Shown piece after piece: positions 22,601 to 35,070 of a DNA stretch of 64,000 bases. The notes beneath the pieces are model-generated. The model did not search any database. It was not told the origin of the DNA and saw only the letters and a list, made by a program, of their open reading frames with translations. Made by a program: the position numbers and the translations under genes. Location of the stretch: the NCBI GenBank assembly GCA_001792895.1, contig MARA01000004.1:1302001-1366000 (forward strand), given 5' to 3'. The stretch is from Lentinus brumalis (Eukaryota > Basidiomycota > Agaricomycetes > Polyporales > Polyporaceae). How positions within the stretch are numbered: position 1 is the stretch's first letter; each line of letters starts with the position of its first letter.

Positions 22601-24793
22601 TCCGGCTCTCGATGACATCCTTGTTCGCAGAAGTACAGATACATCCAAGCTGTCCCCATGTGCAAAAGTGCGTACACATTCACGCTGTCATGAGTCTATC
22701 GCTTGCTCATTATGTGACTATACTATTAGCTCTACGACAGGGCCCTTTCTTTGCAAGTTGTCGAGAACTTGCCACCCGGGTATGCTTCGTTCGCCCGAAG
22801 CAACCACGGGTGCATCCGCATTGTACCTTCAATGCATGCTGACTGACCTCTTCATGCAGAACGCACCGCTCTCAAGTCAGAGCTGCCGGCGTGAAGAAGC
22901 GAGCTGTTACGCTCTCGTAACAACGCAGGTAAGTGCGAGTTTAGCAAGTGTTGCCCTATGCAGTCGTACTTACAGGCTGCGCACAGTTCGTCTTCGCTTG
23001 TTTCGCAAGTCCAAGCTGCGAGCTCTCGAACTGACCAGGGCAGCCGTGCTTCAAGTTGAGCTATGGTAAGTGTGATTTTGCTTGACCTCTCGACGTCGGC
23101 GATCACTGACTTCAAGTTGAAGCGAGGTGCTAGTTGAGCATACGAAGAGGAGCGCGAGACCGCATGCTTGCAACGAAGCCTCCGTGTGAGCACATTGTTC
23201 ACGGGCTCATATTGGTAGTCACGCCCTTCTCCCACAGCGTTCGAGGGATCCGCTGGCCATCCTACCGTTCCTGGGCGAGCCGGTGCATCCAGCCTCTGGG
23301 CTGCAGTGGTAAGTCGCACCCGTCTCTCGCGGACTCCCTGAACATTCACTGACTGCGACTGCTGGTACGATAAACGTATCTTATGCGTAGCTAGTGTCAT
23401 GTAACGCATCCGCGCTCGGAACAGCCTTGCGGCTCGACCCACAAGCCGCAAAGATCGCCAACTCGGTACGTAATGCTCACCCGGATTGTAAGTAAGTCCG
23501 AGTCTGTGTTCGCTTCCACGCGTCACAAGCTGAAAACTCGACCTCTGCAGGTGAATACGCGTTCGGCGACCTCAAGAGCTCTCAGCCTGGTGAAGCCAAG
23601 CGACCACGACCGACCGTTCTGCCCGCTCACAACGCCCGGCGACCGACACCCGTTCCCTTTCCGACACGCGCAAAATCTCGGGGCACAAGGTATATTCATA
23701 TTACCTACAGCTACTTACTCGGTGGTATCGTGTTTAGTACGCGTAGCGGGGCAGCGCACGCGGCTCGGGCGTGTCTGTTCTCCTGGCGCTGTCTGCGCTG
23801 TGCGAGGTGACCGCGCTCTTCGTCTCCCCGCGCATGCCAGGCGGCCTGCGCTGCGTCGCAGAAGCCCGGAGCACACCCGGCATCTGCGGTGCGCTCCGGG
23901 TCTCTGTGTCCAGTGTCGGCCCGGGCTTCGTGAGTCGTCCGCCAAGCGGCGTGTTTCGACTCGGTTTGGTCCGTGTTGTGAGCGACTCGAGGAGCCTCGT
24001 ATGGTCCTCCGGGCTCCGGGAGAGTCGGGCGGACTCGTTCGCTTGATCGAGAATTCTGGTCGCGGGGACGCAGGCGTCGGCCAGACGTGCGGGAGACCAT
24101 GGTGCGCAGCGCACGAGTTTGCGGGTGTTCTTGTTTTGGGTTGTCCGAGGCTTCGAGTCGATGGCGTCGGGAGAATCTGCGAGTTCTTGCCGTCGACGAT
24201 GTCCCGCCGAGTTTGTGATGGGTGTGTGAGCACTACACCCGTTTGTTTGAGCCGGCTAGCCGGGCAGTTGACTGGCCCGGGCATGGATCGCGCGGGCGGC
24301 GGGTCCGTGTCTTGACAGTGTTCACGTCGAGGTTTGCAACATGCTCGTCGCATGCCGCACCATCGAACGCCCCCGGAGTGGTCGCGGGGTTCGTACTGAG
24401 GTTTCTCTGCAGAGCTGCGGCTGAGGAGAGAGCGTCAGCGGGACACACGGAGATGACCAGGCAGAGTGGACGCACCCAGAGCGGAGAGCTCGTACCTCGT
24501 CTCGGACCAAGCACACGGGTCCGGCGCGGTTCAGGCCGAGTTCCCATGCTCGTCTGTGCTCGGGATGGCAGACGGCGCGGCGGGGCGATGCCCGGTCGTC
24601 GAGATATGACCGGTCGTCCTCCTGCGCGCAGAGGCACTCGACGGCGTTGAGGTCGAGTTTGAGAAGTCGCCGTCGGGGGGCGCAAGCGTGGCGTATGGAG
24701 TCTAAGGACTCGTAGTTATCCCCCGTAGTGAGCTTGAGTCAATTGGGGGGGCGTGCCGGCCGGGAGAGCGGCGACGAGTCTGGGGCTGCGCGA

Positions 24794-26018
24794 GGTCGCC
24801 ACTGGCACGAACGCGACTTTCGCAGCCACCTCGTCGCCGTGCGAGACCCGCTGCATCCGATGCGCTAGTGCTCAGCGTGCCTGGGCGAGTCAGTTTCGTG
24901 AGAATCGGGTGAGCGACGCGGGAGATATGGTCGGAACACCGACCTGGCGGGCAGCCCCGCTCGAGCAGGCCCGACGACTCGATTTTCAAACTCGCCTTGC
25001 CGGCGCGCAGCGTGATCGTACATAGTCTCGAGGACTATTACGCCACGTCTGAGGAGTTCTGCGACCGGCCGGACGCGGTGCGCGAGTGGGAGAGCCGGCG
25101 AAAGCGGCTGGGTGGCGAATGTGCAATGAAATCGCACATTCGAGCGGTTTTGAGACCTGCGCGGATCGGTGCGAGACGGCCTGGATTAGACAGGAAACGT
25201 TCAACGCAGGCCGTGGCGCCTTGGATGGCGGCGATTGGCCCGGAACCGGAGGAGATACGCGGGTTCGAGTGGGCAGGGCTGGCCGCTGGCCCCGGTGATG
25301 ACGAGAATGCAAGACTCGTCCGGGCGGCGCGCAGCGTCAAGGCGCACACGCTCTATGACCGTGACAGGCCATAGCAATCGCCCGCCGGACGTCCGGGTGC
25401 GGGGCACGGGCAGGAGAGTCGGCGAGAGCGGTCAGGCGGCGAATGTGCAATGAAATTGCACATTCGAGCGTTTTTGAGACTTGCTCGGGTCGACGCGAAA
25501 CGGGAGCGTCTGGAGAGTAAACGCTTCCCGTAGCATGTAGCACCTTGTTCGAGGGCGATTGGCCGGGATCTGGGGGAGATACGCGGGGTCGAGTGGGCGG
25601 GGCAGGCCGTTGGCCGCGGCGACGACGAGCATCGAGAACTCGTCCGGGCGGCGCGCAACGTGCCGGACACATGCGGGGAGTCCCGTACAGCGTGTTCGAC
25701 ATTCCTGCCACTCGTCCGGGTGCGAGGGACGGGCGAGAGAGTCGGCCAGAGCGGGCGGGTCGGCGAAAGTGCAATGAATTCGCACTTTTTGGCGATTTTG
25801 AGACCCGCTCGGACCGATGCGGGCGGGCGTTGGTTCATGGAGAATGTTCAATGGAGCCCGGAGCACCTTGCTTGAGCGCGGGAGGGTGGATATTGGGCGG
25901 GATAGGGCGGTTCGCGTGGGCGGGGTCGGCCGAGGGGACGATGATGTTGGGATGGTCGCGCCGACATTCTCCGGCCGTGTCCAGCGTGCGATAGTAGTCC
26001 GTTGGGCTTGTAGTGCTT
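24794..26018 (+). repeat. 324-bp tandem hairpin repeat, copy 3
   Basis: Hairpin cores lie at 25118-25140, 25442-25464 and 25766-25788, with the same order and spacing as in copy 2. The set ends about 1.5 kb upstream of the complete TRAPPC10 gene, so it may lie within or at the edge of that gene's upstream region. Confidence 0.75.
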
Positions 26019-28872
26019 GTAGTAGATGGCTGCGTCGGCGGTGTGGGCGAGGGGCGGGCGTGATGGAGGTCGTGTTGGGTGCGCGGTGAAACGGCGATCT
26101 GGAAGCGAAGCTCGACCTCCCCGGGTCGACTCGAAACCGAAACGTCCTAACGCGGTTTGGTTCCGGGGAGCTCGTGAGCGTTGTTTCGAGCTGAATGCGA
26201 AGGGTTTGGTGGAGGAACCTGCGAAACAGTGCGCGGGTCAGCAGTGAATGGCGGGTAGCGCGACGTACCCGCGGCCGTTTCGCATGAAACAGACATTGTC
26301 TGGTTCGTACAGAACGCAGCTCTCGAACGCGCCCTGGAGCGAGCGTGTGCGATCGCGTGCGCGATCGCGAATGGTGGATTTGTGGCGGGTGCGGGAGAAA
26401 ACGCGTCTTGGCGGGCGGACACGGCTGCGGGACGCGTTTGCGTGCCTGTACGTCGTTCGCAGGCGGCCACCCAGAGTGTGTGGGCACCGCGCTATCGAGA
26501 TACGCGGTCTGGGCAGGCGAGTGTTGATGTATGAGACAGAGCGCGACGCGCTTGTCACGGACGTCCTGGGGATGGTGGAGCGAGTCTGAGGTGGCTGGAT
26601 ATGGCTCTCAGCGTGTGCTGCATACACGTTGACGGCGTGAACGCACCGATAGAGTGCGTAGGCGAAGTACAGGAGGGATGGCAGAGTGCGGCTTGGGCGC
26701 ACAAGCATGAACATGGATGGGAGAGACTTACCGAGGACTCGTCGACGCTCCGAGAGCGTTTGAATGGCGCAGAGGCGGAGGCTGAGCATGGACGCACGGC
26801 GGACGAGGGACGCAGCGTGTGTGTGCGGAAGAATATATTTGTGTGCTAGTACATGGCTTTGTCGCGATGCACTCGGTATCTAGTCTGCCAGGCGCGACAT
26901 GCGTGCGGAGGCTGGCAGGGCAGGGATGCGGGAGGGAAGAGCGGAGGGCGGACGCGGCGGGGGCAAGGGCAAGGCAGGCGGCGCGGGCGACGAAGCGCAA
27001 GGGCGGATGAGAGACGAGAGGCCGTGAGCGTGGAGCGGTGAGAGGCGAGGTGAGGCGTGCAGAGGTCGAGCAGCGAGAGCCAGAGAGAGCGAGAGAGCCC
27101 GGATGACGGAGACGACCGTCCGCGTGCCGAGGTCGTGTGCAGGAGGAACGGGATGGGCTTGTGTACCTGGAACATATCGCGGGCCGCAGCCATCGTGCTC
27201 GGAGACGGGGCGTAAGATGATCTGAGAGACGACGGTGTGCGCTCGTGTGCCGTCCGCAGGAATGCGGGCAGTGACGTAGACTTGAAGTAGACTTCGGGGT
27301 GGTACGTAGACTATAGACGCCTGTACTTGAACTATTACCTCCTCCTCCTCAAGAAGAATTGAGCAGCCCTGATTGATCGAACTCGCTCTTTGTCTCTTCC
27401 TTACGACCACGCTGTGCGCAACATCGGTCGACGCAACACACAACGTCCACGGGCTGTGAGGACTTGAGCTGAACTAGGGTGAACTGGGCCGACGTGGTGT
27501 GTCCTTCCGTGTGACGGCCTCCGAGCGAGCCTCGACGCGGTTCCTAGCCCGATGTCTGCCCAACGAGTCACCGTCACATATTCAGGACCTATCATCTTCC
27601 TTTCCACCGACCACTGGAAGCAAATATACGCCTCTCTCGCGTCTCAGCTGCCGCTTCGGAACCTGCATTGGAAGTCTACCTCAAGGAATGCCCTGCGGTC
27701 CATCCAGGAGCTCGATGTGGACCTCGTCGCGCTCGAAACGCTGCGCGAGGATCAGGCAGCGTCTCAAGTGCCGCAGACTGTCCTAGACAAGCCATTGCTC
27801 AATCTATACATCTTCATCTGCGAGGTGAATGTCACCTTGACCGTCCGCCTGCCACGTTCTCACAACAGTACTTGAAGGATAGTGAGGCGTACCGCACGCA
27901 AACACGGAAACAGCTCAAAGAATGGCACGCGTCCGTATCTCAGCGCAAGAACCAGGAATGGCTCATCGTGCACGTCGTTCGCCCGGATCAGAGCGTTGCG
28001 CAGGGGAGGCTCTTTCAGATGAAGGCGTCAGTGCTGGACAAGGTCAAGGCAGACTTTAACATAGACAGGAAAGACAGGTGGGTCCTCCCACATGTATTCG
28101 TCAATCCCTGCTAAACGTCTATGCAGATGCGTACAACTCGTCTGGAGTGCAGACAAGGACAACCCGACCGTATGGGCCGACCTCGTCACGAAGGTCAAGG
28201 AAGGCATCTTGTCCGCGTTCGATGCTGCATTGACGCAGCGTGAGGAGGAAGTCAAGCGTTCTGAGGGCCAAAGGCAGATGCCGGGGTGGAACTTCTGCAC
28301 ATTCTTCATACTGAAGGTGAGTGGCAGAGTCGGACATGGTCTGCATGTCTCGGTGCTCATGTATGCGCGCAGGAAAGCGTGGCCAACTCCTTGGAAGGAA
28401 TGAACCTCTACGAGGATGCGCTCCAGCAATACTATGAACTCGAAGCTACCTTCTTCCAAGTGCTCCGAGAAAAGAACTTGTCTTGGTTCGGAGCGCTGAT
28501 CACTCCCATGGCTACGGATGACTCTGCACCCCTTTTGTCGATCACGAAGAAGCCGTATCGTGACCTCATCCTGGCCAATACCATCTCCGTGTTCGACTTC
28601 CGAGTATACCTATTGGCGAGACAATGCATCTTGCTGAGCAAGGTTGGTGACATGGAGGAGCTGTGTAGGAAGGCGTCGTCTTTCCTGAGCACCTTCGCAC
28701 GCACTCTGCGAGAAATCGAGGTGAGTCATCTGCTCTGGCGGAGTAAGATCCCATTGAGAGACCAGTGATCGCAGGACACGCTCCCTCCTTTCTTCATCGA
28801 ATCCTGGATCTACTCGTCCGCATTGAGCGTTGTCGACCAGGCTGACGAGTGGGCTGCCTCGCTTCAATTGGA
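25063..28872 (+). repeat. Array unit, copy 3 (continues into unique DNA)
   Basis: This copy matches 12305-16114 with no difference I could see until two mismatches in the last 30 bases, after which homology stops. It supplies the promoter and first exons of the only complete TRAPPC10 gene, so it is probably the ancestral locus from which the outer copies were duplicated. Confidence 0.9.
26019..27551 (+). promoter_or_regulatory. Upstream region of TRAPPC10; no gene recognised
   Basis: About 1.5 kb separate the hairpin repeats from the TRAPPC10 start. Open frames exist on both strands but are rich in Arg, Ser and Pro and show no domain, as expected in GC-rich DNA. Purine-rich blocks (26930-27090), an AT-rich spot AATATATTT near 26832 and a CCTCCTCCTCC run near 27337 are visible. 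Copy 2 (13261-14793) looks identical. Copy 1 (591-2041) lacks about 125 bp in total. The transcription start cannot be placed from the sequence. Confidence 0.4.
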
Positions 28873-31800
28873 CAAGGCCTCCTTGGCATCTTTCAACGCG
28901 GCCAAGGGTGAGCTGGTTGAACTGGCTAGATGGCAGGTAAAGTGACGACTCTGTGACCACCACGCCGTCTACTCAACACGTCAACAGCTCGACATTCTAG
29001 GTATTGCAACCGGATTCCTGCCCCGCAAACCGCCTTTCTCCCTAGCCCTTCCATCGTCTCTCGGTGAGGCCGCCAAGGGTCCAGATGCAAAGCGCGCCTC
29101 CGTGAGCATCACGAACACGGAACTGCTCGCCGCCCTGGAAGACCAGGACGCACTCTATGACCTCTATGTCAACATCACTAACCGGGCGATCGAACTTTAC
29201 GCAAGCGCTGGCCGGCGCAAGTTCGCGTTGAAACTGCACGGCACGCTCGCGGCGTTGGACGTGTATGTTGCCTCCTGTTCTTTCCCCCATGCTTAGACCA
29301 CAGCGCTGATGTTGATCATCGGTTCCCACATGCAGCCACCGCGGGCGCATGGAGAATGCGTTGTCGACCTACACGTCATTGCCTGCACACTACTCACCAC
29401 ACGGCTGGACGTCATTGGAAGCGTTCATGCTCAACCGCGCGCTGAACATACATGAGGCCGCGGAGAAGCCAAAGGACCGGGAGTGGATCCATGTTCTGCT
29501 GCACTTCCTCCGGGCGTACGTGGAGGACATGGGCAGGCAGCTGCTCATGAGCGAGGAGGACAGCGCTGCGTACGTGCAGGGGCTCGCCACACAGCTGAAG
29601 GAAGTAGCCCAGGAGCTCGACTCAGGTTCGGTTCGAGCAATGGTTCTCGCGGTGACGAGTTACTCACCCACTGTTTGGTCTGTATGTAGAAACGCCGTTT
29701 CCGGACCATCCGGCATTCTCTTTGACACTGATGGAGCATGATGCCAAGCTGGCGGAGAGTCGTGATGGGTCTCTCCTCAAGGTCGTCGTACAGAATAAGC
29801 TTCCATGCGTAAGTTTAGCGTTCACTATCGAACGCGATTGGTTGCAATGACACCGCCTGCAGGAGGTCTCGATCGACGAAGTGCAGTTACAGCTCGCTGG
29901 CAGGGAGAACAGCCGCATAACGTTCACAAGCAAAGCGTCTAGCCTCGTTCCGGGCCTAACGAGCTGACACTCTTCTGTCCGGTGCGTCTAACGTCGCCTG
30001 CGTCTAACGTCGCCTCCTTCACACGATGCTGGAATTGAACACATACCGTGGCGATAGTCATCCCCCCTGGGACGTATAGTCTGTTCAGTACACAGATTGC
30101 GACGTCCCGTCTGCTATTTCAATGGAAACATACGAAGACCCCGAAACAGGTCCGCGCAGGGAACATGCCAACGCTTGTGCACATCCCAAGGGACCCGAAG
30201 GCACTTGATGTGAAACTGAAGCAGCCTCCGCGAAGTACGGTGGCCACTTGTAGTCTTCACTGTCTTCACTACTGACAGTTCGCCACAGTCGAGCTAGGAA
30301 CCTCACGGAAGGTCATGGTGGTTCTCTCTGCAGGTAGGAACGAGATCGCTACTGCAGCTGTCAAGCTCGGCGCGCCTTCAGGAATCGTATTTGCCTACGA
30401 TGAGACTGAGGTCGTCGGAGAAGGTATGCTTATGATCGTGCAGTCCAGGGCAAGTTGAACTTATCGTATGTAGACGCACCGCCCATCAGGACAGATGCGG
30501 AACAAGTCACGTTCTTGGATGTCAAGAAAGGACAGACTGTTGTCGCAGCGATACCGCATTCTGATGCCTCTGCATATCACTACATGGTGGGTACACTGGA
30601 CGTCGGGCTATGGCGCGCAACGCTTACATCCGCCCAGAAAGTGAACATTACAGTGGAGTACGTCACCACCTCTGAGCCCGATATCAGAAGAGTCCTACGC
30701 CTCAGCCGTGTTGTCGCCACTTCACTGCCTGTGGCGATCAACGTAGAAGACTTCTTTCGAGGAACAAGGTTATTCACTGCGTTCACGCTGTCAACTACAT
30801 CACACCAGCACGTACGTGTACGGGAAACGCAACTGCTGTCTCAAAGTGAGTCCAACGGCGTGAAGATCACGAGATGCATGGCCTCCAAACCGAGCGTTGT
30901 TGTATGTCCTGCACTGATTCGCAAGGCGGACAACTTGTGACATATGCTCTCAGACCATTACTCCCTCTCAGCCAGGTCGATTCTTGTTCCAGGTGGACTC
31001 CGTCAAAGGACAAGGTATGAGCAGTATTACCGGCGCGGTAGCCCTGCGCTAACCGTCACTAGCACGAGATGGGCTCAAGCTCCAGATATCCTATCGTATG
31101 CTTCGAGAAGGTCTCCACCACATTTCTCCACACCGAGGTTCCTCAGCAGCTGACAATGACATGGACTCAGAGGTGGAATCATTGATCGAACATGCTGTAT
31201 CCGAAGTCATCGTCGAGACTCCCGCCCTGGAATCCTTACGTCAAGACATGATCGACAAGCTCGTGCAAGCACTCGAGACGGACGCTTCATGGGTCGAGTT
31301 GTACGGCGTGACCGGCGAGCTAGTGGTGCCCGGTGTTCCAACTGATGACGACGAGCTGGGCGCGGGATTGAAGCGAGTGCTGGCGGTGAGTCAGTGTCGT
31401 GCCGTTCCGAACTTCGAGGCTGACTAGCTCTTAAGCTTCTCAACACCAAGCGTTCGCCGCTCAGCTTTGGCGAATGGAGGGAAATCCTTATACCCGTTGA
31501 CGTCCCGCAGATGCATGTCAGTCCTACTTCAGGTTACTCCCGTCACAACTCGTCCTGACCGTGATGCCCCAGATTACTGCCGCTGCCCGATTACAGATCT
31601 TGGAGAACCCATTCTCCGCTGGTACGGAGAAGTCGCAGAAGCGCACTCGTCCTCTATACGCCGGCCAGCCGTTGTCTGCCTTGCTCACGGTCCAGACATC
31701 CTTCCATTGGGCGCCGCCGGAAGACGTCAAGGTTGAGAGCTACTTGATGAGGTGTGACATCGAAGACCTCAGCAACGACTGGCTGGTCAGCGGCCGCAAG

Positions 31801-32107
31801 AGAGGCGACTTTGTAGCAACGGTGAGATATTCCCGCTCGGGGCTTCGCACAAGCTGAACGCAATTCTCGTCAGGATGGTGCAACCTTCACTGCACCTGTC
31901 ACTCTCATCGCTCTTCATCACGGAGAAGTTGCTTTGCCCAAGGTCGCGGTGACTGCGTTGCCTATCCCGGGCGAGCACAGGATGCGTTCTAGCGTCGTCC
32001 CGGGCTGCGAGACGCACCAGGTGCATGGGGCGGAGAAGGTATTGGTTTTGCCCAGAGGCGGACGGAGTACGTTCTTTGTGAGCATGGGCACGAACAATAA
32101 CGCGTAG
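27552..32107 (+). CDS. TRS130: TRAPP-II complex subunit Trs130/TRAPPC10, complete gene
   Basis: Encodes the large TRAPP-II-specific subunit that helps activate Rab GTPases in late-Golgi and recycling traffic. The ATG at 27552 opens the conserved N-terminus (VTVTYSGPIIFLSTDHW, then QLPLRNLHWKS and IQELDVDLV), which is the family signature. The first introns are at 27825-27868, about 28079-28127, and after CTFFILK. The frame then runs through about a dozen exons, and the last segment (ALPIPGEHRMRSS to the TAG at 32107) resembles the family C-terminus. The first five exons up to 28872 belong to the repeated unit; the rest is single copy. The two outer copies are fragments, so this is the only locus here that can make full-length protein. 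The exon count in the middle was not fully resolved. Confidence 0.88.
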
Positions 32108-32354
32108 GATAGCAGGATTGACTAGGATTATGGGGAGATTTGTGTAACTTATCGCTTTCGTTCGCGCGCCTTCACAACGTGACGCTTGACGCCAAACATC
32201 ACACCGTGACTGGACGCGCAAATGGCAATCACGCTGACTTCGCGCGCGGTCCCGAGGACCGCCACGGTACCGCTCCTCTTCCTGCCAACCCTTCCCACTA
32301 GCTATTCCCCTCACCTTCGTCCTACCACAGTACTTGATCATACCCGGGGCAAAA

Positions 32355-34646
32355 ATGTCGGATACCTCGGATTAGTGAGTATGCTTGGCGCAGTCGTGGT
32401 GGTTACGAGACCTGACGGCTCCACAGTGAGCGAGAACGGCAGGCCACCATAGCGCGAAACCGCGAGCTGTTGGCTCAGCTTGGCCTCGCAGATGCCGCGT
32501 CAGCGATAAAGCCGGCGAAGCAAGCCAAGAGTACCGCGAAACCTGTCCAACCGCGTGTAAAGAAACCCAAGGAGCCCCCGATGCCAACCCGCCAATCTAC
32601 GCGGCTGAAGAGAGCGATTGTCGATCCAAATGAGAGTCCCGCGGCGAAGAGGCGACGCGAGGTGAGTGTCTATCAGGAACTATAGAGCTTTGGATACCCA
32701 TGCTTGGCCGTAGCGTGATGAGGAGAACAGACGGAGACAGGAGGAAGATGAGCGTTTGGAGGCAGCGGAGCGCGAACGTGAGGCGAAGCGGCCTCGACAC
32801 CACGATCTCGACCTATCTACTTTGACGGGCGAAATCTCCCCAGAAGACCTCTCGGAACTTAGAGCAACTTTTCAAGTTGTATTGAAGACCCCACGGCCTC
32901 GCGGCATCAGCGGAGACGATGCCTATGTCTTCGAAGGGGACAAGCAGGACAAGGCGGAAGTGCATGAGCTGAAGGAGAAGCTTGGAAAGCTAAAGGTTGT
33001 GGCGCGAGCGAAGGTGACCCAGGACAGAATCTATAGCGCAGCTTACCATCCGGAACCGACGAAGGATCTGATATTCTTCGGAGGTGCGTAACTTCATTGC
33101 TGCTCTCGTGAAAACCTGCAACAAATCCTTTGCAGACAAACATGGTCAACTTGGCATCTGGGATGCAAGAGCTCCCGTTGACGAGGTTGCGGACGACGAC
33201 GACGAAGGTCCCTCGGCTGAAGATAGGGAAGGGGGCAAATACTACCGCCTACAGATGCACTGGCCAGCTACCTCGAAGTCCTCCATCTCTTCCCTCAAGT
33301 TCGATCCTATTGACTCCTTCAGCGTGAGTGGCATATGCACAAATCAGCTCGTTCTCTCGTTGAGCCGGTGGACATAGGTATACACCAGTGCCTATGATTG
33401 CACCGTTCGGACACTCTCCTTGGCGTCCGGGATATCTTCAGAGATATTTGCGACTGACGATGAATTGATCACCTCCATCGACCTTCCACCGCACGGACAT
33501 GAGATGTGGATTTCAGACGCTGCAGGGGGGCTGACGCATATGGACCTTCGAGCAGGCCGGGCGCACGCGAAGCGATATGAGCTGTCGGATCAGAAGATTG
33601 GCAGTGTCAGTGTCAATCCGACACGCCCCTACTTCCTCGTCACGGCCTCGAACTCTCGAGAACTGAAGTGAGACCTTTTGATGTCCCTGCCGTGGCTCAA
33701 CCTCTCACACTATCTTCCAGGGTTTGGGACACGCGCATGCTTGAGACTCTGGGCGCACGTTCTCTTCGTTCGGCCCCAAACTCTCTCGGATCCGGATCTC
33801 CTCGTTCGCCTTCCAAGAGCACGCCTTCCAAGAGCAAGAGCGATACTCCGAGTGTCGTCCTCGGGGCCCCCAACTTGGTGGACAAGGAAGCCGTCGATAA
33901 GCTCCTAGAGACGAAGCGCGGGCAGACGACCATGCGTGCCCGGTGGCTGCACGGCAAGTCCGTTAGCTCAGCGTACTGGGATCCCCGCGGGCGGTCCATC
34001 GTCAGCACTAGCTATGACGACACCATCAGAAGTGAGTCTATGTTCGCAGTGCATAAATTGAAGCGTCATTCCCTGATCCTGGATGGCGCCGTCAGTATGG
34101 GACATGCCGCCTTCATGGTTCGACAAGGACGCACCATTCCCATCTTCGCGACCATTCAGCCAGATTAAGCACAATTGCCAAACAGTATGTTATCCAGCAT
34201 GCACCAACCCTTGATATACCTGTGATAACACATCTTCCAAGGGTAAATGGCTCACGATCCTCAAGGCGCAGTGGACGCCAAATCCGGACGTGTACCCTCA
34301 CTTCACGGTGCGTGTACGTTAGTCACCATATTGACGGTCGCTCACGCTCGTCTTGTAGATTGGCAACATGGACCACTCATTGGAGATCTACTCCTGCAAG
34401 GTACATCCTTCGTTTCGCGACTTGTTCATGCATGCTCACCGTAACTTGTCAGGGCGATCATATTGTGAAGCTTGCTGACAGGACGAAGTGTGTATCATTT
34501 CTTGGTAAAATGGAGTAGTTCTAACAGATGTCCACAGGATCACCGCGGTCCAGGCAGTGACCTGCTCCCATCCAAGTATCGTCGAGCGTGTTGCGTCGGG
34601 CAATGCCAGTGGCAGATGTGTCTTGTGGGCTCCGGAAGATTCTTGA
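32355..34646 (+). CDS. CMR1: Cmr1/WDR76-type WD40 DNA damage-binding protein
   Basis: The first exon is short (32355-32374). The 52-nt intron splits codon 7 and joins to give MSDTSDYERERQATIARN, as expected for Cmr1 proteins. A basic stretch with RQSTRLKR and AAKRRRE follows, then WD40 repeats (LGIWDARAP, VWDTRMLETLG, VSSAYWDPRGRSIVSTSYDD). The last exons give IGNMDHSLEIYSCK, ITAVQAVTSCHPS and GNASGRCVLWAPEDS before the TGA at 34646, a conserved Cmr1 ending. In yeast, Cmr1 is a nuclear chromatin-associated protein found at stress-induced foci and linked to replication stress and global transcription. At least seven introns are seen. It starts 247 bp after TRS130 on the same strand. Confidence 0.9.
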
Positions 34647-34864
34647 CACATCGTGTCTCCGTCCCATCAGTCGTGTCATGATGATTCTGTCTTGTACGCT
34701 CATGTACGTCTAGTGCTCGTTGTAATTGCATTCTATGGAAACAGGCGATTTCAGCAGGAACCCGAACGGCACAAACTTGCTTTTAGTGTGTCACCCCGAG
34801 TTCGAGAATCACTCGCAAGTGAGAGCCTGTACCACTGCAACTGGATACTTGAAGTGGCAGGAGC

Positions 34865-34869
34865 AAAAA
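34865..34869 (-). terminator. RNA polymerase III terminator (T5)
   Basis: A run of five T on the minus strand starts two bases after the tRNA-Ser 3' end, as expected for Pol III termination. Confidence 0.85.
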
Positions 34870-34870
34870 G

Positions 34871-34964
34871 CGTCACCTGAGCGATTCGAACACTCGCGGG
34901 CAAAGCCCAACCGCTGGCAGCTAAGAATAGCAGGCGATCCCGTTAACCACTCCGGCAAAGTGAC
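34871..34964 (-). tRNA. tRNA-Ser(GCU) with a 12-nt intron
   Basis: The minus strand folds into a complete type II tRNA. The acceptor stem is GTCACTT/AGGTGAC with discriminator G (the base serine synthetases prefer), the D arm is CCG/CGG, and the anticodon stem ATCGC/GCGGT closes the loop CTGCTA-A with anticodon GCT. A long variable arm (GGGC-TTT-GCCC) and a T arm GAGTG-TTCGAAT-CGCTC follow. A 12-nt intron (TTCTTAGCTGCC) sits one base 3' of the anticodon, the standard position in nuclear tRNA genes. Mature length is 82 nt before CCA. It lies between CMR1 and the 2OG oxygenase, antisense to both. Confidence 0.95.
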
Positions 34965-35070
34965 TTACGTTTGCATTGGCAATTTAGTAATACTAGCCGT
35001 ATACTACATACCTTCACCCTCACCATCCGACTTTCCCGGATGTCATCATCGACCGAACAACCACATAGTT

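Larger units (their letters stand above)
12305..25062 (+). repeat. Array unit, copy 2 (complete)
   Basis: This is the only complete unit in the window. Its order is hairpin repeats (12036-13260), TRAPPC10 promoter, truncated TRAPPC10 (14794-16114), G-rich minisatellite (16246-16365), repeated exon-like segments (16940-17446), a minus-strand spliced gene candidate (17500-18896) and a plus-strand spliced candidate (22012-22600). A GC-rich segment then leads back to the hairpin repeats of the next unit. Confidence 0.9.
1..28872. repeat. Left direct tandem array, period about 12.76 kb
   Basis: Sequence at 1 recurs at 12305 and 25063, and most internal landmarks recur at a spacing of 12752-12758 bp. 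About 2.3 copies are visible and the left edge lies outside the window. The right edge is at about 28872, where the TRAPPC10 copy continues into single-copy sequence; the corresponding points at 3359 and 16114 instead jump to spacer DNA. Copies 2 and 3 look identical over the 3.8 kb they share. Copies 1 and 2 look almost identical from about 2500 to 11450 and differ by substitutions and indels elsewhere. This is the pattern of a head-to-tail duplication with later homogenisation. A false expansion by the assembler is the main alternative. Confidence 0.95.
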
